Shown: positions 47,318 to 56,093 of the stretch, in pieces | Position numbering within the stretch: position 1 is the stretch's first letter | Layout of the letters: each line of letters starts with the position of its first letter | Assembly (NCBI GenBank): GCA_900544275.1 | Contig: UQUU01000002.1 | Coordinates: forward strand, 186,001-250,000 | Reading direction: 5' to 3' | DNA from: an uncultured Succiniclasticum sp. | Lineage (GTDB): Bacteria > Bacillota > Negativicutes > Acidaminococcales > Acidaminococcaceae | DNA length: 64,000 nt | The notes under the pieces: generated by a model | Told to the model about the DNA's origin: nothing | Databases searched by the model: none | Seen by the model: only the letters and a program-made list of their open reading frames with translations | Position numbers and translations under genes: made by a program

Positions 47318-47686
47318 TTATTCATGCAAATTGTACTGTAATTCTTTACGGCTTACGCCGAGGATATACGGTTTCATTTCGTCATATGTCATAAGCCGAT
47401 TCAATTTAACACATTTCTCCATAAGCTCACGTTCTTTTTTGAATTCAAATACTGCATGTACATAAGTTTTGTATTCATATCCTTCTTCATCTTTCTCGAC
47501 TTTGACTTCAAGCAAAGTCGAGTGCATGCCGAGGTCCCACAGTTCATCTTCTGTAAGAACTCGTTCAATCAACGAGATTGCTTCTTCATACGATGGAAAA
47601 CGGCCCAAGCGGTGTCGAATCTTGTTAAGCTCATCATGATTTTTAAACATAATCAGCCCTTTTTCATACGCCTCTTTTTCGTTCAT
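47318..47686 (-). CDS. Hypothetical cytoplasmic protein
   Basis: 122 residues, charged, soluble (LNKIRHRLGRFPSYEEAISLIERVLTEDELWDLGMHS). An AAGGGGA site precedes the ATG. I do not recognise it. It lies just outside island B, with a duplicated terminator 750 bases away. Confidence 0.6.
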   Translation of the reverse strand: MNEKEAYEKGLIMFKNHDELNKIRHRLGRFPSYEEAISLIERVLTEDELWDLGMHSTLLEVKVEKDEEGYEYKTYVHAVFEFKKERELMEKCVKLNRLMTYDEMKPYILGVSRKELQYNLHE

Positions 47687-48490
47687 TTTAGTTCCCCTTA
47701 AAACGATCTAACACTGCGGCTGCCGTTTTCCTTTCTATATATGTGCTGCTCATCATTATCGATCCTTCATTTAGTTATATTATACTATATTTTAGCTTAT
47801 TTTACAACTTCCCTTACATTTAAGAACGGCTCTGTGAATGGGTTTATGATGTATTTTTTGCCGGTAAACCATGTTCTCCGGAAGAAAATCATCTTTCGAC
47901 ACATGTGCCAAAAAGCCAGAGTTTGGGTTTCCGTTTTCGTATGCATGGCAGGGAAAAGCCCCTATTAATTTTTGTGCAGTTGATGTGCAGTTGATTGTGC
48001 TTTTCTCTGCCTCCGAAATCCTCGGAAATAAAAACCGCTGGTGGTTAGCCAGCGGTGTGGGTCAAAATCTTGCCCATTCATTTTATTTTGATGTTTAGTA
48101 TAAATTCTCTTCCTTTATCCAAGGACTCCAACTCAATCCCTTGTAAAAACTTAAATTAATAAATTTATTTAATCTACAACTGCCAGAGACAAAATCCGGC
48201 AGCTTTTTTCCGTTCATGCTTTATATTTCCGTCGTACATCGTTTTTTTAGCCTCATCATGAGTAAAGTATTGCTCAAGAAAAAGAGAACGATTAGAAGCG
48301 ATCATACGCGTTTTTAGATAAACGCCTTATATTATATAACCTATTACGCAAGAATAAGTTTTTATGTACTTGAAAAGACCCCTATAGTGCGGCTTTAGCG
48401 ATATTTATTTTATGACCTATTTACTTTTGAACACTCCTTTTTTGCACCGTTTTCATGTCATAAAATGCAAGATAAAAATAAAACAAAAAA
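47687..48490. other. Gene-poor region with a duplicated terminator and one orphan coding piece
   Basis: The region has no complete gene. On the minus strand 48174-48305 encodes about 43 residues of protein-like sequence (MIASNRSLFLEQYFTHDEAKKTM...FCLWQL), without a ribosome site. It is probably the tail of a lost gene. The terminator at 48035-48057 fits as its end. Confidence 0.45.
48035..48057 (-). terminator. Second copy of the ACCGCTGG terminator
   Basis: ACCGCTGG / CCAGCGGT with a 7-base loop. TTTTTATTT follows on the minus strand. 17 bases (GGTGGTTAGCCAGCGGT) are shared with the terminator at 47288-47312. Confidence 0.7.
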
Positions 48491-48524
48491 CCTCTGAAAT
48501 CAGCATATTACTGCGTTTCAGAGG
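48491..48524 (-). terminator. Original tRNA-Arg terminator, now separated from its gene
   Basis: CCTCTGAAA / TTTCAGAGG with TTTTTTGTTTT on the minus strand, located 12 bases beyond the duplicated tRNA 3' end. This is where the terminator of the tRNA gene would be had island B not been inserted. Confidence 0.75.
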
Positions 48525-48535
48525 CTGTTTTCATT

Positions 48536-48579
48536 TGGTGCGCCTGAGAGGAATCGGACCTCCGCACCCGGTTCCGGAG
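48536..48579. repeat. Distal att copy: 44-bp exact duplicate of the tRNA-Arg 3' end
   Basis: Identical over 44 bases with 57613-57656, including the encoded CCA end, the T-arm and up to the anticodon loop. It lacks the 5' half of the tRNA. This is the classic trace of site-specific insertion in a tRNA gene. Confidence 0.93.
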
Positions 48580-48978
48580 TTTTAAATCATGGTTTTTGTT
48601 ACTTTTTCTAAAGCTACTAATTTACCTCAAAGAGCCATAAATAAGCGTTTTGTCTGAATTTCTGCTTTGATAAACTTGGCCTATTATTGCTAAATTTATA
48701 GAGTTAATAGAGTTATTGGGCTCAAAATTGGGCTCAATAACTTTTTTCTTTATCAGCCATCTTATAGCTACCATTTTTGATAAATTTTCCCTATTTGTCT
48801 ATTCAACAAGAAACTTAAAAAAGACCAGATTTGTAAATCTGGTCTTTTTTATCAATACTTACTATGACGCCTTCTTCCCGGCCTTTAGCATCGCTACTTT
48901 TGTGTGTGGCTTTGACGATGAGGTCTGTTTGTTGCCCGAGCAGTGTGCGTCCCTGTATGTTTATATGTTTCCTCTTAA

Positions 48979-49917
48979 TTATTGTTTTAACAATTCAATA
49001 ATTTCATCCTGGGCCTGTCTGCCCTCCCTAAAAAATCTAGCCAAGGGATAGCAGTGACACATTCCTTTACCTACAATGATTTCGTATGGAGCTTTGTATT
49101 TTTCCATTGCTTTTTTAAATTCCTCCGCAAAGGCATAGAGGCATTCATTTTCGCCGTAATAAAAATATGTTTTCGGAAAGTCGGTAAAATCTCCCACAGT
49201 TCCGTCAAGCATATATTCAGGCAGATCTTTATCGCCTTTTGTAATTTCCCTTGCCGTTTTAAAATATGTAGGTTCAATTATTATGTCTTTGTGATTAAGT
49301 GCATTTACTCTTTCCCAAATCTCTTTATTTTCTTTTAGATTTACATCGGGTATGCCGCCCGGTGATACTGAAATTATTTTGCCGGGCATTTTAACAGGTC
49401 TTCCAATTGCATTGTTGTGCAAAAATATTCCAAGAGCCAGGGCAGCTCCTGATGAAAATCCCAGGACACTTATGTTTTCCGCCTTATAACTTTCTGTCAT
49501 CAGCCTATAGGTTTCAAATGAAACTTCGTATGTCTTATCTATCTTTACATCTTCCGAGCAAAGTGGATAGAATAAAAACCAAACATCTTTGCCGGTTTGT
49601 TCCATTATTCTTTCCGACAAAGCAAAATCCAATTTGTCCGGTTGTGTAATCATTCCTCCACCGAAGAGATATAGCACCGCTCCGTCTGTATGGCCCTCAT
49701 TCTTTTGATAGGATATAAGCCTGTATCCCATAACGTCTCTTACAATGAGATAGTAATTTTTTCTCTCGGCTCTTTTCCTCGCCTTATCTAAATCAAATAC
49801 CGCCTTTGAGTTTTTTCCCTTTGCATACTCAAGCATCTCTTCTTTGTTCTTTAAAAACACTTTTTTGACACCGGCAAGTCTTACTATTGTCGATGCAATT
49901 TTATATGCAACGCTCAT
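48979..49917 (-). CDS. Alpha/beta hydrolase fold protein (esterase/acetylhydrolase type)
   Basis: 312 residues from the ATG at 49917 (GGAGGTGTG site). The oxyanion motif VLYLFGGGM and nucleophile elbow LGFSSGAALALG are visible, with a late His in KGMCHCYPLARFF, as in the alpha/beta-hydrolase-3/HSL-like group. The protein is cytoplasmic. Within a metal-uptake island it might hydrolyse a siderophore ester, but this is speculation. Confidence 0.8.
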   Translation of the reverse strand: MSVAYKIASTIVRLAGVKKVFLKNKEEMLEYAKGKNSKAVFDLDKARKRAERKNYYLIVRDVMGYRLISYQKNEGHTDGAVLYLFGGGMITQPDKLDFALSERIMEQTGKDVWFLFYPLCSEDVKIDKTYEVSFETYRLMTESYKAENISVLGFSSGAALALGIFLHNNAIGRPVKMPGKIISVSPGGIPDVNLKENKEIWERVNALNHKDIIIEPTYFKTAREITKGDKDLPEYMLDGTVGDFTDFPKTYFYYGENECLYAFAEEFKKAMEKYKAPYEIIVGKGMCHCYPLARFFREGRQAQDEIIELLKQ

Positions 49918-49973
49918 TTCACACCTCCGATTGATACTCAATTAATCACAATTTTACAAGTTTTTACCAATAC

Positions 49974-50495
49974 TTATTTTGGTACATTTTGTACCTCTCG
50001 CTTGTATTGTCTGACCCAACGGTAAAAAGTATCTTTTGAAATGCCTAATGTATGAAACGCTTCTACTGCCGTTATTTCTTTCTTTATCCAACGATCATAT
50101 ATCGGAAAAAATTCCGGCGGTAATACTTTTTTCGGCCGGCCTAACTTTATACCTCTGGCGCACGCTGCGGCAATGCCTTCGGCTTGCCTTTTTTTAGTGC
50201 GCAACATTTCTGTTTCCGCAAGGGTAGATAAAACCTCAATCAATAAATTATTGACCATATCCATAATTGATTTTCCTAATTCTCCATAGTTAGAAAAATC
50301 AATTAAAGTAGTCGGAACATCAAGTACCCGTACCGTTATTTCTTTCTCTCTAAAATAAAGTAGCTGGTCTTTGATGATTTTGTTATTTCGTCCTAGTCGA
50401 TCCAGCTCAGTGAAAAATGCACCACTTATACCTCTTTGCTGCAACAGAAAATTAAAAAATAATCTTGCAAATAAGGCAGAAGTGGTTTGAAACAT
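49974..50495 (-). pseudogene. Serine recombinase (resolvase/invertase) lacking its N-terminus
   Basis: From GISGAFFTELDRLGRN onward it matches the resolvase catalytic domain and C-terminal helix-turn-helix (LAETEMLRTKKRQAEGIAAACARGIKLGRPKK, then an HTH ending KDTFYRWVRQY). The first 55-60 residues with the catalytic serine are missing. The first codons of the open frame are the out-of-frame reading of the hydrolase fragment at 50426-50572. Confidence 0.8.
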
Positions 50496-50572
50496 TGGTC
50501 TGCAGTAGAGGCAAGTCCATGAATAAATAATATTGACTTATTGTTTTTATTCCCAAAGGTAATAAATTTCAT
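50426..50572 (-). pseudogene. N-terminal fragment of another alpha/beta hydrolase
   Basis: From an ATG at 50572 the frame reads MKFITFGNKNNKSILFIHGL, then ASTADQCFKPLLPYLQDYFLIF, and soon stops. This is the start of a small alpha/beta hydrolase (HG oxyanion motif). It is joined within a few codons to the resolvase fragment, marking a recombination junction near 50450. Confidence 0.65.
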
Positions 50573-50671
50573 TTAATTCCTCATTATATAAAAATTTTTT
50601 ATATAATCTCGTAGCCTCAATATAAAGAAGCTAACAAGAACTTTGCTTGTTTGCCGTTTAATTGCAATATC

Positions 50672-51505
50672 CTATCTATTTTTTCTCCCAATAATAAGGG
50701 TTGAACCGTAAAGTCCTAACAATAAAGCTTCTTTGTGACCCATAAAAAGACCCTTTGTTGTATCAATTAATTGCACATCTTCGTAGCCATCTTTTTTAAG
50801 CTTTTCGATAAATTTATTCATATCTCCGTATCTTGACTTACTCATCAAATCATGAATAACAAAAACTCCACCTTTTTTAAGTACACGAAGTGTTTCTAGT
50901 AAAAGTTTTTGTTTATTTTTCCCCGTTATATTGTGATAAACATAGTTGCTTGTTACTGCATCAAAACTTTCATCTTCAAAAGGAAGATTCACTGCATTTC
51001 CAACTTTAAATCTCGCATTTTCTATTCCCTCTAATTTCGCATTATTTTCACAGAGTTCTTTAGAAAATTCACTTTTATATGAACCCCTCCAAATATCGCA
51101 GCCCACCATGATCGCCTTAGGATTTCTTTTTGCACATGCTATGGTAAGTGCACCGCTACCACATCCTACATCTAAGCCCACGCCACCATCTGGGATCTTT
51201 ACATAGTCGGCAGTCCCCTCTATTATAACTTTGGCAAGCTTTCTTTTTCCATTGTAATCAAAAGCCCTATGTAGTACTCTCATCCAGATTGCAAAGAAAG
51301 TAAGTTTCAACGTAGCATATCCAAGAATAATGGCACAGATAAGACGAGTTCTTCCACTAAATACAAGATCACTGACACCGAAGGCTATAAATAGAATAAA
51401 AGCTACAAGGCTTCCAAGTATTAAATTCCTTAACAAACTTTCAGGAACCCAGTTTTTGTAGTCAGCTTTTGTTATCTTGTCATCAATAAAATTTAATTGC
51501 TTCAT
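50672..51505 (-). CDS. Class I SAM-dependent methyltransferase with N-terminal membrane helices
   Basis: 277 residues. Two hydrophobic helices (about 25-80) come before the SAM domain: GLDVGCGSGALTIACAKRNP, VGCDIWRG, FDAVTSNYVYHNI, LRVLKKGGVFVIHD. The AGGAGA site is good. Genes of this type accompany AraC/ABC metal-uptake operons in anaerobes. The substrate is unknown. Confidence 0.85.
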   Translation of the reverse strand: MKQLNFIDDKITKADYKNWVPESLLRNLILGSLVAFILFIAFGVSDLVFSGRTRLICAIILGYATLKLTFFAIWMRVLHRAFDYNGKRKLAKVIIEGTADYVKIPDGGVGLDVGCGSGALTIACAKRNPKAIMVGCDIWRGSYKSEFSKELCENNAKLEGIENARFKVGNAVNLPFEDESFDAVTSNYVYHNITGKNKQKLLLETLRVLKKGGVFVIHDLMSKSRYGDMNKFIEKLKKDGYEDVQLIDTTKGLFMGHKEALLLGLYGSTLIIGRKNR

Positions 51506-51587
51506 AAATTTTCTCCTGTAAATAATTAATTTTATAAAATTTGCCTTGTCTGCTAAAATAATAATTTTAATCTCTGACTATATAATC

Positions 51588-52226
51588 TTATAAATTCACA
51601 TTAGTATAGTTTATCAATAAGCTTAGGTAGTAAATAAAATATATTAAGTTAAACCAACCACCGCGAATAATCATGTGCAATCCCTTTGGCAATCTCCCAG
51701 CAAGAGGAGTGAGAGTCAAAAGAAATATAGGTGTAAATAGAGCTTGCCATCTTGGAAATACTGTGAATCCAAATAAAATTATCAATGTTGTTCCTATGTT
51801 TGCTATAGCCATAGTTCCAAAAACTATTTTTGCTTGAAATTTTAAAAATTTTAAAAATTCATCAAAGGCTCCCTTGTTTTCGTATCTTGATAAAAGGCCT
51901 AAGTAGGCACATTGAATATGATAAGCGCCTCCTAGTATCATGCCAAAAATATTTATTAAAAATACAAAGCAAGCAAGACTTAAATAATTTTCTTGACATG
52001 ATAAAACAATATGATAAAAGCCAATACAATAAATAAAGGCAGATATTGGACCTAAAAGACCACCAAGGTATAATCTTTTTGTGCTAACATTTTTCATTAT
52101 GCCAATAATGCTATTTATAGTATCTCTGCCATCGTAATCATTTGGATCATAATATAAAATCATGTCTCCCAAAAACATCAAGAATGAACCCAAGAGACCT
52201 ATTAAGATACATTTGTTTAAGGTCAT
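51588..52226 (-). CDS. Six-helix membrane protein of unknown function
   Basis: 212 residues, about six hydrophobic helices with a short cytoplasmic loop (YYDPNDYDGRDTINSI) after the first. It resembles uncharacterised membrane proteins of Clostridia. The AAAAAGGAGT site fits. It is presumably cotranscribed with the methyltransferase. Confidence 0.65.
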   Translation of the reverse strand: MTLNKCILIGLLGSFLMFLGDMILYYDPNDYDGRDTINSIIGIMKNVSTKRLYLGGLLGPISAFIYCIGFYHIVLSCQENYLSLACFVFLINIFGMILGGAYHIQCAYLGLLSRYENKGAFDEFLKFLKFQAKIVFGTMAIANIGTTLIILFGFTVFPRWQALFTPIFLLTLTPLAGRLPKGLHMIIRGGWFNLIYFIYYLSLLINYTNVNL

Positions 52227-52323
52227 AAGTCTAACTCCTTTTTATATTAAATGATATTTATTATGATTATAATTATAGCATCTAACATAACACAGATTCC
52301 TTTCAATCATATGATTTACTGCG

Positions 52324-52481
52324 TTAAACTAAATAAAAAATAAAGGCAGTCCAAAGACTGCCAATTTTTATCATATTGGAATAATCTATACCACTTTCAG
52401 GTTCTTCGAAATAGACAAACGGAGAGTCCTTATACATAACAGATGCTATTGCAAGTCTTTGCTTCTGTCCTCCTAATAAAT
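52324..52481 (-). pseudogene. Fragment of an ECF-type ABC ATPase
   Basis: In the frame overlapping the end of the ABC gene is LLGGQKQRLAIASVMYKDSP, then FVYFEEPESGID. This is the ABC signature and Walker B part of an energy-coupling-factor ATPase. It then runs into the terminator and stops at 52324. The rest of the ATPase is gone. It suggests that an ECF transporter once belonged to the same operon. Confidence 0.75.
52345..52362 (-). terminator. Terminator of the ABC transporter operon
   Basis: GGCAGTC / GACTGCC with a 4-base loop, TTTATTTTTT beyond it on the minus strand. A similar weaker hairpin (GACAGTC...GACTGAC) lies at about 57183-57200 after the AraC gene. Confidence 0.8.
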
Positions 52482-54194
52482 AAATTCTTCTGCCATTTTT
52501 GTTTTTTCTATCAAATTCTTGTAAACTTTTGATTTTTGTAAAAGCTCTTCATGTTTACCTTCACTTTCTACTTTTCCGTTTTCAAGAACTACTATCTTGT
52601 CTGCATTTTCTATGGATTTCATTCTGTGTGAAATTATGACAACTGTCTTATCTTTAATTAAATTATTTAAAGACTCTTGGATTTTTTTCTCATTATCCAC
52701 ATCAAGACTTGCTGTAATTTCGTCTAATATTAGTATCGGTGCATCTTTTAAGAAAGCTCTGGCTATTGATAACCTTTGTCTTTCTCCTCCTGATAGCTCA
52801 GCACCGTTTTCACCGATAACTGTATCAAAACCTTTATCCATTTTTTCTATAAAATCTGTGCAATTTGCAAGTTTTGCTGCTCTTTTAACTTCTTTGTCGC
52901 TTGCATCTTGCTTACCAAGTCTAATATTTTCCATAACGCTTTGATTAAAGAGAACCACATCTTGAAAAACTATTGAGACCTTGTCAAAAAGAGATTCTGT
53001 TGATATTTCTTTTATATCTTTGCCATCGATTAAGATTTGTCCTTCGTCATAATCATAAAGTCTTGATATAAGTTTCAAGATAGTTGTTTTACCGCAGCCG
53101 CTTGCTCCTACTAAAGCAGTTACCTCTCCTTGCTTAGCTTTAAAATTTATTCCATTTAAAACTTTTGCGTCTTTCTTATAAGCAAATTCAACATCTTTTA
53201 GATCAATATCAAATTTTTTCAAATTATAGTCTTCGCCCTCTTGTAATTCTTGATTTTGAATTTCTTTAAGTCTTTCAATCTTTGGCGTTAAATAAAATAT
53301 CTCCATCATGCCCTCTTTAGATGCATCTAGAGAGTCTTTTATCTTCATAGCCGCTAGTAAATATCCTATAAGGTAGAGAGGGCTTATCTCTTTATTAATA
53401 ATTAAATTTACGCCAACAAATATTACGACAGCCAAGGATATAAAGCTAAATATTGAAGATATGGACATAGTTAAAATAGTTCCCATTTCCGTCTTCACAT
53501 GCACCTTTTCACTTTTATCCATTTTTTCATATAGCTTTTCTTTCATTTCCTCTGATAAGCCATAGGCTTTAATCTCCATTTGCATCTCGATATTTTCTTG
53601 AAAGCTTTCAGAGTTTTCTCTTAAGGCGTCATAATATCTTTTCTCTCCCTTAACTGAATGTTTTTTAGATAAAGGTATAAATATAAAACTTAGAATCGTT
53701 GGAATAATTACAGCTAAACCCATCTTGACATTGCCTACTAGCATCATGATGGATATTAGTGGGAAGAAAAGTGCCATGCCGCCCACTTTTGGTATTGAGT
53801 GGCTCATTGCATGCTCTATACCTTCAATATCAGCCATAATTGTTTGGGATAGGTCTGAAATATCATGTTTAGAAAAGTATGATAGAGGTAGTTTTGATAA
53901 ATTCTCCGCTGTCCTTATTCTTAAGTCTGCACTTTCTTGATAGGTTGTGCTATATAATTTATCGTATTCGACAGAAAGCAAAATATACATTGCTATCAAG
54001 GTCAAGGCTGAGAATACTATATAAAATCCCTTGCTTTTATCCATATTTTCCAAAACTTCCTGAGCAAAAATCATTAGTAATATGGCAGGAAGCATGTTTA
54101 TACAATAAACGAAAAATGAGGATAGTGTTGCTTTACTTAAATTTCTTGCTCCTTTATCTGTAAGAGCAAATCTTTTTTTATAAAACTCCTTCAT
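52473..54194 (-). CDS. ABC transporter, permease-ATPase fusion (YbtQ/IrtB-like half)
   Basis: Start at ATG 54194 (GGAGGG site), 573 residues. Six-helix membrane domain at about 15-300, ATPase with Walker A GASGCGKTT, signature LSGGERQRLSIARAF, Walker B ILILDEITASLD. It pairs with the upstream half-transporter, whose stop overlaps this gene's start. In known systems such heterodimers take up iron-siderophore complexes despite the exporter-like fold. A drug exporter is an alternative. Confidence 0.88.
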   Translation of the reverse strand: MKEFYKKRFALTDKGARNLSKATLSSFFVYCINMLPAILLMIFAQEVLENMDKSKGFYIVFSALTLIAMYILLSVEYDKLYSTTYQESADLRIRTAENLSKLPLSYFSKHDISDLSQTIMADIEGIEHAMSHSIPKVGGMALFFPLISIMMLVGNVKMGLAVIIPTILSFIFIPLSKKHSVKGEKRYYDALRENSESFQENIEMQMEIKAYGLSEEMKEKLYEKMDKSEKVHVKTEMGTILTMSISSIFSFISLAVVIFVGVNLIINKEISPLYLIGYLLAAMKIKDSLDASKEGMMEIFYLTPKIERLKEIQNQELQEGEDYNLKKFDIDLKDVEFAYKKDAKVLNGINFKAKQGEVTALVGASGCGKTTILKLISRLYDYDEGQILIDGKDIKEISTESLFDKVSIVFQDVVLFNQSVMENIRLGKQDASDKEVKRAAKLANCTDFIEKMDKGFDTVIGENGAELSGGERQRLSIARAFLKDAPILILDEITASLDVDNEKKIQESLNNLIKDKTVVIISHRMKSIENADKIVVLENGKVESEGKHEELLQKSKVYKNLIEKTKMAEEFIY

Positions 54195-55932
54195 TTGAAA
54201 CCCTCCATTCATTCGCACTGTTAAACATCTCTTGCAGTCTCTTATACCTTGTATCTCTTGACATTAATTCTTTGTCAGAACCTCTTTCTATAATTTTTCC
54301 ATTATCCATTACAAGAATTTCATCTACATCTTTAATTGTAGAAAGTCTATGAGCAATCATGATAACTGTTTTATCCTTCATAAGGTTCTTGAAAGCTTTT
54401 TGTAGTTCAAACTCGTTATCTGGGTCAATAGATGCTGATGCTTCATCCATAATAATAATTTTGGAATCCTTTAAAATTGCTCTGGCAATTGCAATTCTTT
54501 GTTTTTCTCCTCCGGATAAATAAACTCCTTTTGAGCCTATGACTGTATTTTCTCTTTCCGGGAATTTGTCCAATATCAAATCGCATCCCGCTAATTTTAA
54601 GGCTCTCATAACATCGTCTCTTGTCGCATCTTTATTAGCTAAAGCTACATTATAATAAATGCTCTTCTTAAATAATTTTGAATCTTGAAAAACAAAGGAG
54701 ATAGCTTTAATTAAGGCTTCATCAGAATATTCAGATATTGGAATCCCGCCTATCTTTATGCTTCCTTCATTAACATTGTAAAAACCTGATATAAGTTTTG
54801 CTACTGTTGATTTGCCTGATCCGGATGAACCGACTAGTGCATAGGACTTTCCTTCTTCTAATTTAAAGGATAAATTTTCAATGACAGCTTTATCGCTATA
54901 TGCAAAGCTAACATTGTCAAAATCTATATTATAGTTTTTAAAATTATTGACATTGCCATGCACCAATTTGTCTTTTTGCATATCCTTGTAAAGCGCCTCT
55001 AAAGTATCTACTGCATAATTTCCTTGAGAGATGTATAAGGAGTACCACATCATTCTCATAAATGAAACAAAGAGGACTCCCGATAAAAATAAAATCATGA
55101 TAAGCTCAAGTAAAATCACCTTGGTGCTACCTAAGCTAGTCATAAAATAAACTATAGGTATAATTAAAATTGCAATTAATCCAAAGAATAACCATTGATA
55201 CAAAACATAAGGCTTTTTACAAGACAGTGAATAATCGTAAGCATACTTTGAATAATCTTTTATCGCCTTATAAAAGCTTTTAAATGACTCTACATTTGCT
55301 CTAAATATTTTTACAACTTGCATTCCTCTAACGTATTCAACGGTCTCGGCACTTAGTTTAGATAGAGCTTCCTGGTATATCTTCATAAATTTTTGCTCGC
55401 CCATCATTGCCCCTAAAATTAAGCAGCCAATTATTGTAAGAGCAAGTAAAGTGATGCCAACCCTTATACTTACTATAAAGCCAAGTACAAGCACAAGCAC
55501 GGGTGTAATTATTGCCTGAGAGCTATCAGGAATCATATGAGCTACAACCTGATGTGTTTGTGCGGCATTATCATCTATGATCTTTCTAATTTTCCCAGAA
55601 GGATTTAAATCAAAGAACCTAAAGCTTGCGTTCTCTAAACCATCAATTCCTCTTTTTCTTAAATTTGTTTCAAGCCTAAATCCCAATAAATGGGAAAAAG
55701 CTCCTGAAGCAAAATAAAATATTGCTCCTGCTGTTAATATAAGAGCAGATTTTATTGCTAAATTTTCTGCTCCAGATAAATCTGTATGGATAATTAAATT
55801 GTCTAAAAATCTGTAAATTAAATAGTATCCATATACTGTAATTACTGCAGATATAACAGAAAAAATTATAGCGAAAAATCCAAGATTTTTTTTGTATTGT
55901 ACATAAGCAAATAGCTTTTTATAAATCTTCAT
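54178..55932 (-). CDS. ABC transporter, permease-ATPase fusion (YbtP/IrtA-like half)
   Basis: 584 residues with N-terminal six-helix domain, Walker A GSSGSGKST, signature LSGGEKQRIAIARA and Walker B IIIMDEASASID. It ends with a 17-base overlap with the partner gene. It is divergent from the AraC regulator with a Fur-box-like site between them, the same arrangement as ybtA-ybtPQ. An AAAAAGGAGA site precedes the ATG. Confidence 0.88.
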   Translation of the reverse strand: MKIYKKLFAYVQYKKNLGFFAIIFSVISAVITVYGYYLIYRFLDNLIIHTDLSGAENLAIKSALILTAGAIFYFASGAFSHLLGFRLETNLRKRGIDGLENASFRFFDLNPSGKIRKIIDDNAAQTHQVVAHMIPDSSQAIITPVLVLVLGFIVSIRVGITLLALTIIGCLILGAMMGEQKFMKIYQEALSKLSAETVEYVRGMQVVKIFRANVESFKSFYKAIKDYSKYAYDYSLSCKKPYVLYQWLFFGLIAILIIPIVYFMTSLGSTKVILLELIMILFLSGVLFVSFMRMMWYSLYISQGNYAVDTLEALYKDMQKDKLVHGNVNNFKNYNIDFDNVSFAYSDKAVIENLSFKLEEGKSYALVGSSGSGKSTVAKLISGFYNVNEGSIKIGGIPISEYSDEALIKAISFVFQDSKLFKKSIYYNVALANKDATRDDVMRALKLAGCDLILDKFPERENTVIGSKGVYLSGGEKQRIAIARAILKDSKIIIMDEASASIDPDNEFELQKAFKNLMKDKTVIMIAHRLSTIKDVDEILVMDNGKIIERGSDKELMSRDTRYKRLQEMFNSANEWRVSNEGVL

Positions 55933-55984
55933 AATATTATCTCCTTTTTCTTTGATATCCCGTTTAGATATAAATTTGCTTTGT

Positions 55985-55999
55985 TGATAGTAATTATCA
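55985..55999. promoter_or_regulatory. Fur-box-like site in the AraC/ABC intergenic region
   Basis: TGATAGTAATTATCA matches the 7-1-7 Fur consensus TGATAATNATTATCA with a single difference. It lies in front of the leftward ABC operon, near a TTATAT -10-like element at 55968-55973, and within 110 bases of araC-type gene. Iron-dependent repression by a Fur protein is inferred. The Fur-family gene in this window (21124) looks PerR-like, so another Fur may act. Confidence 0.75.
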
Positions 56000-56093
56000 T
56001 TGCCTTTCTATTGTACATCGGGTATGATTACTAATACAATGGCTTGTCGAATTTAGGGCTAATTGGAATATTGTCTAAAGGGGATAGTGCGTT

